Positions 18,836 to 27,352 of a stretch of 64,000 nt of DNA are shown here, piece by piece. The position numbers were made by a program, and so were the translations under genes. The notes under the pieces are model-generated. The model was not told the DNA's origin, made no database searches, and worked only from the letters and a program-made list of their open reading frames with translations. Numbering within the stretch: the stretch's first letter is position 1; the number at the start of each line of letters is the position of its first letter. This stretch comes from JBCCOW01 sp038749105 (GTDB taxonomy: Bacteria > Planctomycetota > Phycisphaerae > Phycisphaerales > Phycisphaeraceae). The stretch lies in the NCBI GenBank assembly GCA_038749105.1, contig JBCDIM010000012.1:1-64000 (forward strand). Reading direction: 5' to 3'.

Positions 18836-18944
18836 GCTTCATTTCCTCCAAAAGAGTTGAGTAAGAACCGAGCTGCGTGTGCCGGGCCAACCGGGCCTGG
18901 CGGAAAAAACGGGGTAAGGCCGGATGTGCCGGGTGAGTGACTGC

Positions 18945-19991
18945 TCAACCGGGGGGTGGGCCGGTGGTGAGTCCTTCGACGAGCGTGTATTGCTGAACGA
19001 CGGGGGTGAGCGGGCGGTTGGGCTTGTCGAGTTTGGCGAGCATCATTTCGCCGGCCTTACGCCCGAGCCGGGTCATGTTGGTGAAGACGGTGGTGATCGG
19101 GAAGCCGGGGTTCACGAAGAAGTCGCTAATCGTGACGAGCGAGAGGTCTCGGGCGAGCGTCAGGCCGTTTTGGAGGGCCGCCGCCTGGATGCCGAGCGCG
19201 TCGCCGGAGGAGGCGGCGAGGCAGGCGGTGGGCCGAGCGTCGCTGGAGGCGAGCCAATCACGGGCGTCATTGAGGCGGTCGCCGTACATCAGGACCTGCT
19301 CGGGCTGCTTGCGGGGGTAATCGGGGTAGGCCTTGTCGGGGAAGAGCCAGAGGTGCGGGGTGAGGCCGGCGTCATGCATGGCCTGCTCGTAGCCTTGGAT
19401 GCGAAGCTTGAGGAAGTGGAGGCTCGATCGGCCGTGGACGAAGCTGATCTTGCGGTGCCCGAGCTTGAGCAGGTGTTCGGTGGCGAGGTAGCCGGCCTGG
19501 TGTTCGTCGGTGTAGACGCAGTCGGCATCGCGTTGGCAGCGGAGCCAGATGATGGGCAGGCCGTGCTCACCGAGCGGCGAGAGGGGGGCGACCTCTCGAT
19601 TGGCGGCGTCGATGAGGTGCCCATCGACCATGGCCTGGCTCATGAGGGTGGAAAGACCGGTGGGGGTGTCGGCGCCGGCATCGGCCGGGGCGTGACAGAC
19701 CATGAGGTGCTTGTCGCGCTCGGCCATGCGTTGGTCGAGACCGGTGAGCAGCCCGCGGGGCATGACGCCCAGTTCGTCCACATCGGGGAGCACCAGGGAA
19801 ACGCAGTTGAACTTCCCCGTCCGGATGGCCCGTGCGGACGCATTGACGCGGAAGCCCAGGCGTTTGGCAGAGTCGTTGACGAGCTTGCAGGTCTTGTCAG
19901 AAAACCGGTGGCCGTGCCCGCCGAGGATCTGGTTAACGGTGGCCCGTGAGACCCCGCAATCCTCGGCAATGTCTTTCATGGTGATTCGCAT
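18945..19991 (-). CDS. LacI-family transcriptional regulator
   Basis: A 348-residue repressor-type protein. The N-terminal helix-turn-helix is MKDIAEDCGVSRATVNQILG, followed by a hinge (RLGFRVNASARAIRTG) and a periplasmic-binding-protein-like effector domain (LLKLGHRKISFVHG, LSLVTISDFF). Sugar binding is expected. ATG 19991 is chosen; ATG 19979 four codons later is an equally possible start, and neither has a strong ribosome-binding site. Two tandem operator copies (20059-20071 and 20081-20093) lie 68-102 bases upstream, which suggests autoregulation. The same sequence lies before the genes at 2740 and 25773. Confidence 0.9.
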   Translation of the reverse strand: MRITMKDIAEDCGVSRATVNQILGGHGHRFSDKTCKLVNDSAKRLGFRVNASARAIRTGKFNCVSLVLPDVDELGVMPRGLLTGLDQRMAERDKHLMVCHAPADAGADTPTGLSTLMSQAMVDGHLIDAANREVAPLSPLGEHGLPIIWLRCQRDADCVYTDEHQAGYLATEHLLKLGHRKISFVHGRSSLHFLKLRIQGYEQAMHDAGLTPHLWLFPDKAYPDYPRKQPEQVLMYGDRLNDARDWLASSDARPTACLAASSGDALGIQAAALQNGLTLARDLSLVTISDFFVNPGFPITTVFTNMTRLGRKAGEMMLAKLDKPNRPLTPVVQQYTLVEGLTTGPPPG

Positions 19992-20053
19992 AAGAGACGG
20001 ATCGGTTAGCGGATCAAGGAGACAGGCACGGGTATTCGCTACGCCCCATAAGT

Positions 20054-20093
20054 TTATTATCACGTCGTAATTTGTCAACTACCACGTCGTAAA
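20054..20093 (-). promoter_or_regulatory. Tandem LacI-type operators, copies 2 and 3
   Basis: ATCACGTCGTAAT at 20059-20071 is a perfect match to the palindrome ATnACGnCGTnAT and is preceded by TTATT. ACCACGTCGTAAA at 20081-20093 is a second, weaker copy. Their centres are 22 bases apart, two helical turns, so both face the same side of the DNA. They sit in the promoter region of the LacI gene at 18945. Confidence 0.7.
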
Positions 20094-20247
20094 TATAGTA
20101 TCTCGAGTTAACCGAATCGGTATGCGTGTTTTAGGCGGACGCTGAGACGGCGTCCCCAATCAGCGCCTGCTGCGCAGCTCCCCTGACCCCGCCCGGACAC
20201 CCATTCAATACTCCCCCAGGCCCGTCTCAGCACCCCCACCCGACGCA

Positions 20248-22536
20248 TCACGCCAAGGAATCCAGCACCAGATTGACCGAACCGCCGGCGGGCACATGGA
20301 CCCGCCGTGCGGTGCGGAGCGGGCTGTGTCCCAGCGGCTCAGTGAGGCTGGCTTGGCGGTCGGCGAGGACCGTCGCGGTCGCACCGAAGCCGGTGGGGTT
20401 GCTCAGCGTGAAACTCACTCGGCCATCCTCCCAGCGTGCCGCCTGGACCTCGAGGTGATCGAGGCTGACCACGGTCTGCCGGGTGTGGTCGATGTAGACG
20501 CTGGGGACCTCGGTAGCGCTGAGCATGAGCGCGGCCTCGCACCAGCAGTCGCCGAAGAAGATGCCGCCGACGTTGTGGTCCCAGTCGCTGGTGTTGAGCC
20601 GTTCGTTGATCCAACCCACGGGGTGCAGCTCGCCGTTGTTGGCCTTGATCTGTCGTCCGGGCCGGCTGACACACCAGGGCATGCAGCGGGCGATGTCGGC
20701 CAGCAGGTCGAGGTAGTCGAACTGCCCGGTGGCACGGTAGAGCTTAAGCAGGCTGTCGCCGGAGAACGTGCAGATCCCGGGGGCACCGTGCTTGTTCTGG
20801 GCGTTAGCGAAGACGCCGCCGACCGAGGGGATCTGGTACTTGCCGAACTCGCTCCAGTCCGGGAAGTCGTAGTCGTAGCTAAGGCACCACGATGCAGCGA
20901 GGTCGGCGGCCCGCTTGGCGAGGTCGATCCATTCAGGCTCGCCGGTGACTTCGTAGAGGACGACCGCCGATTCGAGCTGGGCGAAGTTGGATTCGGAATC
21001 GGGGCACTGGCACGCCTCGCCGGGGCCGCCGGTCGTGTAGCCGTGCTGGACGTAGCGCTCGTCCTGGTAGCGGACCGCGGCCTTGGCGATCTCGAGATAC
21101 TCGGGGCGGTCGAGTTCTTGGCTCAGCAGCGCGAGGCCCGCGGGTGCGACGGCGGCCGAGCCGGAGTGGGCGACGAGCATGTCGAGGCTGTCGTGATCGA
21201 CGAAGTGCCCGAACTGGCCGTGGCGCTTCCACAGGGTGACGAATGCCTCGGCGCACCGCGTCACCGCATCGATCCAGGACTGCTTCGGCTCCCCCACCCG
21301 TTCACGCCAGACCGCGAGCTGCTTGGTCAGGAAGTAGAGCGCGTCGGCGGATTTGCGGGTGAGGTGCCAGGTGCCCTGCTGCCCGAAGCGGTCGCCGTTG
21401 TAGCCGGCGGTGCCGTGCCTGCCGTAGAAGAGACCGCTCGAGGTCTGGCCGGGCCCGGCGGCGAAGTCGAAGGTCTTGGCGACCTTGTCGAGGGTGGCGG
21501 CGTCCCCGGTCCGGAGCAGTGGCAGCGTGTTCTGGAGCCCACCGACCCAGCCGGGCTGCCAGGTCGTGGGGTGCGCGCGTGACCGCCCGACCCCGAGGTA
21601 GCTCACGTCGTCGTACTCGATCCAGTTCTGCTCGGCCGTCTTCTCGGCGACCAGCCGATAGGCCTCGGAGACGGGCGTGTCGTGCCGCGGCGTCGGCGGC
21701 TCAAGGGTCTTGCGGATGCCGCGGAACCGGTCGAACAGGTCGGGGATGGCCCGGGCTTCGAAGGTGTGCAACGTGAAGTCCAGGGTGACCGAGTCGCCCT
21801 GCTGGGGGGTAATGCCGCGGTCCTCGGAAGGGTAGTCGGTGCGGCAGTGCTCATACCGGGTGTCGTGGCGGACGCCGGGGCACCAGACGCCGAGGCGGAC
21901 CGCACCGGGGTAGTTGCCGGCCGGCTCGGGAAAGTTTTCGTCGGCGTCGTACACACACTCACCCCACGCGGTGCGTTGCGGGCCAAGCAGCCAGAGCCCG
22001 AGCCTGTCGTCGGCACGGCGGATCCCGATGGCCGGGGTGCCCAGGTCGCCGGCCTTCTGCTGGACCATGGAGTCGCCGGTGAGTTCGAGACGAGGCACGT
22101 CCGTGATCAGGGGCTCGGCCTCAAGCCCAAGGTCCTCGGGGTGGTCGGCCTGCGGCGGGTAACTGATCCGTCGTGAGCGGAAGCGGTTGCCGGCATAAAC
22201 CGCTGAGGGCATTACGAGGTAGTCGCTACGCCGCCACTTGTCGATCCCGAGGCGCAGCCCTAACGCGATCGGCACCTCACCCGCCTGCTCTACGCGGGCG
22301 GTCAGGCGGGTGCGTAGACCTGATCCCTCGGTGTGCTCAAGCACCTCGAGTTCCCAAGCCAAGACATAGCCCGCGGCGACTAGCCTGCCCGAGGCCTGGT
22401 TAAGCGACTGCTCAATCACTTCCTCGCAGTGCGGTGTGTCCGGCCGATACCGACGCACGACGATTGAACCGGCCAACCCTCTTGCAGCGAGGAAAGCGTG
22501 TAGCGGCTCTAGCACCGAGCCAAGTCCAGCGGACAT
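20248..22536 (-). CDS. Six-hairpin-glycosidase-like protein of unknown specificity
   Basis: A 762-residue protein without an apparent signal peptide. Residues 1-250 are beta-rich. The middle (about 280-640) carries repeated helical hairpins of an (alpha/alpha)6 toroid, with WQPGWVGGLQNTLPLL, a glycine-rich GLFYGRHGTAGY segment and FGHFVDHDSLDML. A beta-sandwich follows from about 680. Similar folds occur in GH127-, GH88- and lyase-type enzymes, but I cannot place it in a family or name catalytic residues. It lies 51 bases downstream of the modular GH39-like gene and upstream of the LacI gene, all on the minus strand, so it is probably in the same transcription unit. Confidence 0.6.
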   Translation of the reverse strand: MSAGLGSVLEPLHAFLAARGLAGSIVVRRYRPDTPHCEEVIEQSLNQASGRLVAAGYVLAWELEVLEHTEGSGLRTRLTARVEQAGEVPIALGLRLGIDKWRRSDYLVMPSAVYAGNRFRSRRISYPPQADHPEDLGLEAEPLITDVPRLELTGDSMVQQKAGDLGTPAIGIRRADDRLGLWLLGPQRTAWGECVYDADENFPEPAGNYPGAVRLGVWCPGVRHDTRYEHCRTDYPSEDRGITPQQGDSVTLDFTLHTFEARAIPDLFDRFRGIRKTLEPPTPRHDTPVSEAYRLVAEKTAEQNWIEYDDVSYLGVGRSRAHPTTWQPGWVGGLQNTLPLLRTGDAATLDKVAKTFDFAAGPGQTSSGLFYGRHGTAGYNGDRFGQQGTWHLTRKSADALYFLTKQLAVWRERVGEPKQSWIDAVTRCAEAFVTLWKRHGQFGHFVDHDSLDMLVAHSGSAAVAPAGLALLSQELDRPEYLEIAKAAVRYQDERYVQHGYTTGGPGEACQCPDSESNFAQLESAVVLYEVTGEPEWIDLAKRAADLAASWCLSYDYDFPDWSEFGKYQIPSVGGVFANAQNKHGAPGICTFSGDSLLKLYRATGQFDYLDLLADIARCMPWCVSRPGRQIKANNGELHPVGWINERLNTSDWDHNVGGIFFGDCWCEAALMLSATEVPSVYIDHTRQTVVSLDHLEVQAARWEDGRVSFTLSNPTGFGATATVLADRQASLTEPLGHSPLRTARRVHVPAGGSVNLVLDSLA

Positions 22537-22587
22537 TTCAACACTCCTGAATCAGCCAGACGAGACCGCATTGCGGGGCGACTCCGC

Positions 22588-25500
22588 TCACTGGGCGCCG
22601 CTCTTAAGCACGGTAATCGCCGCATCGGCGGCATTGGACGGCACACGCAGATAGGCCACGCTCGTCCCGACATTAGCCGGCAGGGCAATCGTGTTGCCGT
22701 AGATGTCGGCAAGGCTTGCACCCTCGGGCAGCGACTCAATCTCCAATGCCTTCGATCCCGTGCTGCTGATGACGAAGACGGTTTCGTCGGCGTCGGCGAA
22801 CTGGTGGACGTATATGCCGCGGCCCAGGTCGTGGGTCTGCCCGAAGGGCTTGCCTTCGAGGTGCCACGCCATGTTGGAGATCGCCACCAGCGGGAAGGAC
22901 ACCGACCCGTCGTGGTTCATGTAGTCGTAGCTGGGGTTGAAGTGGCTGTAGCCGTTGAGGTGGTACAGGAAGAAGTTCTTCGCGCCGTTGACCAGGTGGG
23001 ACAGGTAGTAGCGGGTGACGTGGTCGGCGTAGAGCCGGTTGTGGTCACGCCGGCCCAGCGGCGGGGTGATGCGGGTCGCCATCGGATCGTTGCCCGAGGC
23101 CCCGCCTTCGGAGTTCCAGATCTCGGTAATCTGATCTGAACCCGTCCACAGGTCACGGGTCGCGGTGATCGCCCGCTGGGCCGCGTCGTTCGGTGTGCCC
23201 AGCACAGTGTTGGTGTACAGGTGGAAGGTGAGGATGTCGACGGAGCGACGGATGCCCAGATCGACGACTTCACGGTTCCAGGCCTCGTCGTAGTGCGGTC
23301 CGGCGTTCCACATCACCACCGTCTCGGGCGCGACCGACTTCATCGCCGCGTAGGCCTTGTGGTGCATCTCGACGTACTGCGCCGGCGTGCCGTGCACGAA
23401 ACGCCCATCCACATAATCCCGGATAAGGAAGTTCGGGAGGAACGGCTCGTTCCACACTTCGTAGTGCTGGATCCGGCCGCGGTAATGCTCGGCGACGCGC
23501 TTGGTGTACTCCGCGAACGCGTCGATGTCTTTGGGCACGAAGTTACGATCGAACCACCCGTTGTAGGTGGCCGGTGCGGTGGACTGCCGCTTGGGCACGC
23601 CCCCCAACGCAACGAGGATCATCAGATCGTTCTCTTCAAACGCGTCGATCCGCGAATCGATCGCCGAGAAGTCCCAGACGCCTTCCTCGGGCTCGACGGA
23701 CCGCCACTGGATGCCGTAGTTCATCCGGACCCACTTGAAGCCCAGGTCCCGGGCGAGCTTGGCCTGCTCGGGTGTGCCGGCGACGTGTACCCCAAACGGC
23801 GAATCGGGCATACGCTGGCCCGCCAGCTTTGGCTCACGCACACGGGCAACAACGATCTCCGTCGGCGACGACAAGGCGTTACCGTCCGCATCCTGAACCA
23901 CCGCTTCGATGCGGTACACCCCTACGGGTGACAGGCCCTGCGGGTCCACCGTCACCGGCTGGATCGCAAACCCCTGTGCGTTGATCGCGGTAAGCGGGAT
24001 CGGCTCCAACTCGACGGTCTTGTCATTAATGTCTTCAATCTTGACCAGGAGCTTCGCACCTTCGGGGGCGTCCCCGATCGCGACCGCGTCGAACGTCAAC
24101 GGCTTGCCGAGGAAGTGCACGCCGTAGTTCGCCGACTGCCGCAGCCCGAGCTCAATGTCATCGACCGGGGTGTACTCGCCGGGCTCGCTGCCGAGGACGA
24201 CCTGAGCCTGGTCGATCCAGAAGACCTGCGGGTCGTGTGTCGTGAGCCGGGCGATGTAGAAGCCCTCTTCGGTGAACGGCAGCTTGACCGTCAGGTCGTA
24301 GCGCTCCCACTCGGTGGTGAGCTGCATGTTCGATTGCCAGGGCGCGAGCCAGAGCTGTTTGTTCGTCGGCCCCATACGCAGGTGCACGACCTGGCCGGGC
24401 CGGCTGCCCTTGGCCCAGACGCTGAAGGTGTGTTCCGTGGCGTGTTTGCCCTGGAACGGCACGGTCAGCTGCGCGATGGGGCGATCGCCCGGCTCATTGG
24501 TTGGGGTGATCTTCAATGACGGCATCCCGCTGGGGCCGAGCTGCGACGGGTCGGCTTCGTAGCTGTGGTTCGGGTCCTCTAGCGGCTGGTAGACCCACGG
24601 CGTCGTGGGCCCGCCGGGGAACCGCGAGATGGGCAGCAGGTTGCCGTCAAACGAGCCGGTCTCGACATCGTTGGGATCGAGGTAGTCGATCCGCAGGTCG
24701 TCGATCTCCAGCTCGCCGGGCTGATTGAAGATGATCATGAACCGGGCGCTGGGGTCCACGGAAGAGGGCGGGATGACATAGCTGAACTCACGCCACTCGG
24801 GTGCGGCGACCACGAGGTTCTGCCAGTAGGTGGTCCAGGGGGCGCCGTCTTTCTGCATGACGAAGCGCACCCGCGACGCCGCGAGGCTGCGGACCGCCAC
24901 ACGGATGCGTGTGAAGTGCCGGGGGTACAGCGGCACCTCGAGCCGATTGATCTGCACCCGCTGGTCACGGATCTCATCGACGACAATACGCATCGACGCG
25001 TCGCCCTCGAACGGGTTGTCGAGCTGCGGCTCGACGTGGACATCGACGTTCGCGCCCTTCCAGACCGAGTCTTCAACCCAGCCCGTGGGCAGCTGACCGG
25101 TGCGGTTGGTGGGGTGGCCTTCAGGCGCGGGCGGCATGGGCAGCCAGTCGGCCTCGAAGTCTTCCCGGATCGGCTGCGGCTTATAGGTCTGGCGGAGATC
25201 GGCGGCATCGACATCCTGGCCGTGATTGAGCACCCGGAGCCCGCCGATCTGCACGGTCTGGACCTGGTAACCCAGCAGGATGTTGAACAGCAGGCCGTCG
25301 TGGGCGTAATCGCGCTCGGCTTTGAAATTGAGCTGGTAGTGCTTCCAGTCCGCCCCGAACGTCAAGACCTTGTGCTTTTGCGGGGTGTAGGGCGGGGCAC
25401 CGAGCTGGATGTAAATCGAGCCCTGACCCGGCTGAGAAGCCCCATCGGAGCGGCGGGCCCAGAAATCAACCACCACGGTGTCGCCCTTGCGGACTCGGCC

Positions 25501-25773
25501 CTGGCTTCGGCTGCTGAGCTGAGACTGATGGACGTGCTTGGGCTTGACCCGCACGTCGATCTCCCAGGCTGTGTCGAACTCCGGGTGGTTGACGCCGAAC
25601 TTCCGATCACTCACCGCGTCGGGGCTCGGGCGGTTGACCCCCGAACCCGAGAACGGGGCGTCGCCGATTAGGCTCTGGGTGGTGCTCGAGGCCGATGCTT
25701 GGGCATGGAAGACCATGCAGAGGGCGAGCAAGAAACAGGGGACAGAACGGTTGGGGGACGGCATCTGGAACAT
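22588..25773 (-). CDS. Large secreted modular GH39-like glycoside hydrolase
   Basis: A 1,061-residue protein. A signal peptide (RSVPCFLLALCMVFHAQASA) is followed by about three carbohydrate-binding-like beta-sandwich domains (about 40-185, 210-365, 375-530), an Ig-like domain (545-650), a clan GH-A barrel (about 655-970) and a C-terminal beta domain. The barrel has FGVHVAGTPEQAKLARDLGF, an acid/base in HYEVWNEPF (Glu776) and a nucleophile candidate in ITEIWNSEGG (Glu884 or Glu889). It is predicted to be exported, binding and cleaving an extracellular polysaccharide. ATG 25773 is preferred over an upstream TTG at 25821; no strong ribosome-binding site is visible. A perfect copy of the LacI operator lies about 65 bases upstream. 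Confidence 0.75.
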   Translation of the reverse strand: MFQMPSPNRSVPCFLLALCMVFHAQASASSTTQSLIGDAPFSGSGVNRPSPDAVSDRKFGVNHPEFDTAWEIDVRVKPKHVHQSQLSSRSQGRVRKGDTVVVDFWARRSDGASQPGQGSIYIQLGAPPYTPQKHKVLTFGADWKHYQLNFKAERDYAHDGLLFNILLGYQVQTVQIGGLRVLNHGQDVDAADLRQTYKPQPIREDFEADWLPMPPAPEGHPTNRTGQLPTGWVEDSVWKGANVDVHVEPQLDNPFEGDASMRIVVDEIRDQRVQINRLEVPLYPRHFTRIRVAVRSLAASRVRFVMQKDGAPWTTYWQNLVVAAPEWREFSYVIPPSSVDPSARFMIIFNQPGELEIDDLRIDYLDPNDVETGSFDGNLLPISRFPGGPTTPWVYQPLEDPNHSYEADPSQLGPSGMPSLKITPTNEPGDRPIAQLTVPFQGKHATEHTFSVWAKGSRPGQVVHLRMGPTNKQLWLAPWQSNMQLTTEWERYDLTVKLPFTEEGFYIARLTTHDPQVFWIDQAQVVLGSEPGEYTPVDDIELGLRQSANYGVHFLGKPLTFDAVAIGDAPEGAKLLVKIEDINDKTVELEPIPLTAINAQGFAIQPVTVDPQGLSPVGVYRIEAVVQDADGNALSSPTEIVVARVREPKLAGQRMPDSPFGVHVAGTPEQAKLARDLGFKWVRMNYGIQWRSVEPEEGVWDFSAIDSRIDAFEENDLMILVALGGVPKRQSTAPATYNGWFDRNFVPKDIDAFAEYTKRVAEHYRGRIQHYEVWNEPFLPNFLIRDYVDGRFVHGTPAQYVEMHHKAYAAMKSVAPETVVMWNAGPHYDEAWNREVVDLGIRRSVDILTFHLYTNTVLGTPNDAAQRAITATRDLWTGSDQITEIWNSEGGASGNDPMATRITPPLGRRDHNRLYADHVTRYYLSHLVNGAKNFFLYHLNGYSHFNPSYDYMNHDGSVSFPLVAISNMAWHLEGKPFGQTHDLGRGIYVHQFADADETVFVISSTGSKALEIESLPEGASLADIYGNTIALPANVGTSVAYLRVPSNAADAAITVLKSGAQ

Positions 25774-25835
25774 GGGGTGCAGGCTCAAGTCGAGAGAGGG
25801 AACGCTCAGATCAAAAGACAAAGGGGTCGGACGAA

Positions 25836-25857
25836 TGATATTACGTCGTGATAATAA
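25836..25857 (-). promoter_or_regulatory. LacI-type operator, copy 4
   Basis: On the plus strand ATTACGTCGTGAT at 25840-25852 is a perfect ATnACGnCGTnAT palindrome. Read on the minus strand it is TTATTATCACGACGTAAT, differing from the copy at 20054-20071 by one base. It lies just upstream of the modular GH39-like gene (start 25773), which suggests repression by the LacI protein at 18945. Confidence 0.7.
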
Positions 25858-26250
25858 TTCAAAGGCCGGCTGAAAAAGGCAGCCAGAGCCCTTGCGAACA
25901 ACGGAGTGTTAATATTCTAAGCAATTTGCTTAAAGTGATTTAAAGAAGATCAAAGTCAAAATAGATCTCTTGGAGCGGTCTCAGGGTGTCGACTGCGGCA
26001 GCTATCCCCTTCCGTACCTTTGTGCTCGCGCCTGTTACAGCTCACTTGGAGCATAGTAACTCGAGTGAACTCATTCGTCACGCTAAATATGATGCCAATC
26101 CGGGTCGAGGCGCTCGATACACCGCTCAATCGTTGTTACACCCAACCGCACTTCCGTCCCGGGAGCCATAGGACCGCCAGTTCGCCTCGCCTCGCCACGC
26201 TACGCCTCGCCCGCATCGCATTGAGTGGGCGACACCACCCGCCGGTCCCA
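25858..26250. other. AT-rich intergenic region with one perfect palindrome
   Basis: No gene is seen. This is the promoter-side region of the modular GH39-like gene and also the 3' side of the pseudopilin gene at 26251. 25905-25975 is AT-rich. TAAGCAATTTGCTTA at 25918-25932 is a perfect 15-base palindrome, which may be a binding site for another regulator. Frames in 25986-26171 are not protein-like. Confidence 0.45.
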
Positions 26251-27111
26251 TTAACTGGATGGGACTGGGATCGGGTCCCACTGCTCGATGTAGTAGTTCT
26301 CCTCACGGATCACGTCGCCGAGCGGGAACAGGCTCGCTTCATCGACCGGGGCCGACTCAACGTGTCCATCGACGTAGAGGTAGCTGCTGTCCTCGGTGCC
26401 TGGGTGGGATGGGAAGTTAAGGCCGCCCCAATCGGGATTGCCTTTGAAATCGTTCGATGATCGCCAGACGTAGGCCGCGGGGTTCGGGGTTGTGTCGACG
26501 TTGCCTCCGGACCAGTGCTCGATGAGTGCATAGGACCGGCTCGGATTCGGCACTTCACTGATCGACCTGGTGATGAACGTGCCGCCGCCCGAAGCACCAC
26601 CAAACAGCGGCGCGCTGGCCCGGTAGCTCTTGCTGGCCTCTGCGCCGTTGGTGGTGAGGTCGGGGTTCAGGGCCCAGTCGTTGAAGGGGCAGTTGTAGAT
26701 CTGACCTGCGTTGCTGGCGAAATACACCTCGCGGGCTCGCCACGCGGGGGCAGCCGGATTGAGCTCAAAGCCGCCGGGATCGAGGTGCAGGGCAAGCCGG
26801 CTGCCCCAACTCTGGGCGTGCCAGGGGTTGAGGCCGCCGTCGTCGCCGGCCAGGGGTGGCAGGCCGTCGTAGTCGTTGGCGTAGATGTTGATCATGGTGC
26901 CCAGCTGCCGGAGGTTGCTGAGGCAGAGGGTCCGCTTCGCGGCGTCTCGGGCCCCCTGCAGGGCGGGCAGCAGGATCGCGATCAACAGTGCGATGATGGA
27001 GATCACCACGAGGAGCTCAATCAGGGTAAACCCGTAATGGCGGGTGCCCGGGCGGTCTGGTCGGGGTGGCGTTGGATTCACTGGAGCAGAGACGTGAGTC
27101 GGTGCATACAT
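26251..27111 (-). CDS. Prepilin-like (pseudopilin) protein with His...Asp-Gly motif
   Basis: A 286-residue protein with a 28-residue basic, Pro-rich leader, then YGFTLIELLVVISIIALLIA, the prepilin cleavage signal and single hydrophobic helix. LCLSNLRQLGTMINIYANDY follows, typical of this family. The C-terminal signature is HPGTEDSSYLYVDGHVES, with 11 residues between His and Asp-Gly. The start at ATG 27111 has GGAGA about 7 bases upstream; an upstream GTG at 27129 is less likely. It is transcribed divergently from the LacI gene at 27353, and the two promoters overlap (27220-27275), so the regulator probably controls both. Confidence 0.85.
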   Translation of the reverse strand: MYAPTHVSAPVNPTPPRPDRPGTRHYGFTLIELLVVISIIALLIAILLPALQGARDAAKRTLCLSNLRQLGTMINIYANDYDGLPPLAGDDGGLNPWHAQSWGSRLALHLDPGGFELNPAAPAWRAREVYFASNAGQIYNCPFNDWALNPDLTTNGAEASKSYRASAPLFGGASGGGTFITRSISEVPNPSRSYALIEHWSGGNVDTTPNPAAYVWRSSNDFKGNPDWGGLNFPSHPGTEDSSYLYVDGHVESAPVDEASLFPLGDVIREENYYIEQWDPIPVPSS

Positions 27112-27219
27112 GGTAGCTCTCCAAGGCACGAAATCGTCGTGTTACGGGGTCGAGTCGAGGGGATCGGGCGGAATCGAGTGAGTCGCGGTGGCTGATTGGC
27201 GGTGGAGCCGGTGTTGGGG

Positions 27220-27275
27220 TTGACAGGAAATTTCAGCGCTGTATATTTGCCACCGCTGTAAGTTACAACGCTGAA
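27220..27275. promoter_or_regulatory. Overlapping divergent promoters with LacI-type operator repeats
   Basis: Plus strand: TTGACA (27220-27225), 16 bases, TATATT (27242-27247). Minus strand: TTGTAA (complement of 27263-27268), 17 bases, TATACA (complement of 27240-27245). Both are close to the sigma-70 consensus, and their -10 boxes overlap. Operator-like repeats cover them: CAGCGCTG (27234-27241) is a perfect palindrome, CGCTGTAAGTTACAACG (27254-27270) is a near-palindrome centred on 27262, and TTCAGCG/CGCTGAA flank the set. The site fits joint control of the pseudopilin at 26251 and the LacI operon at 27353. Confidence 0.65.
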
Positions 27276-27352
27276 TCCAGCGGGTCAACCCCAACACCGC
27301 AAACACTAAGCCTTCTCAGGCCTGCAAACCGCTCTAAGCCCTCCCGTCGTCC

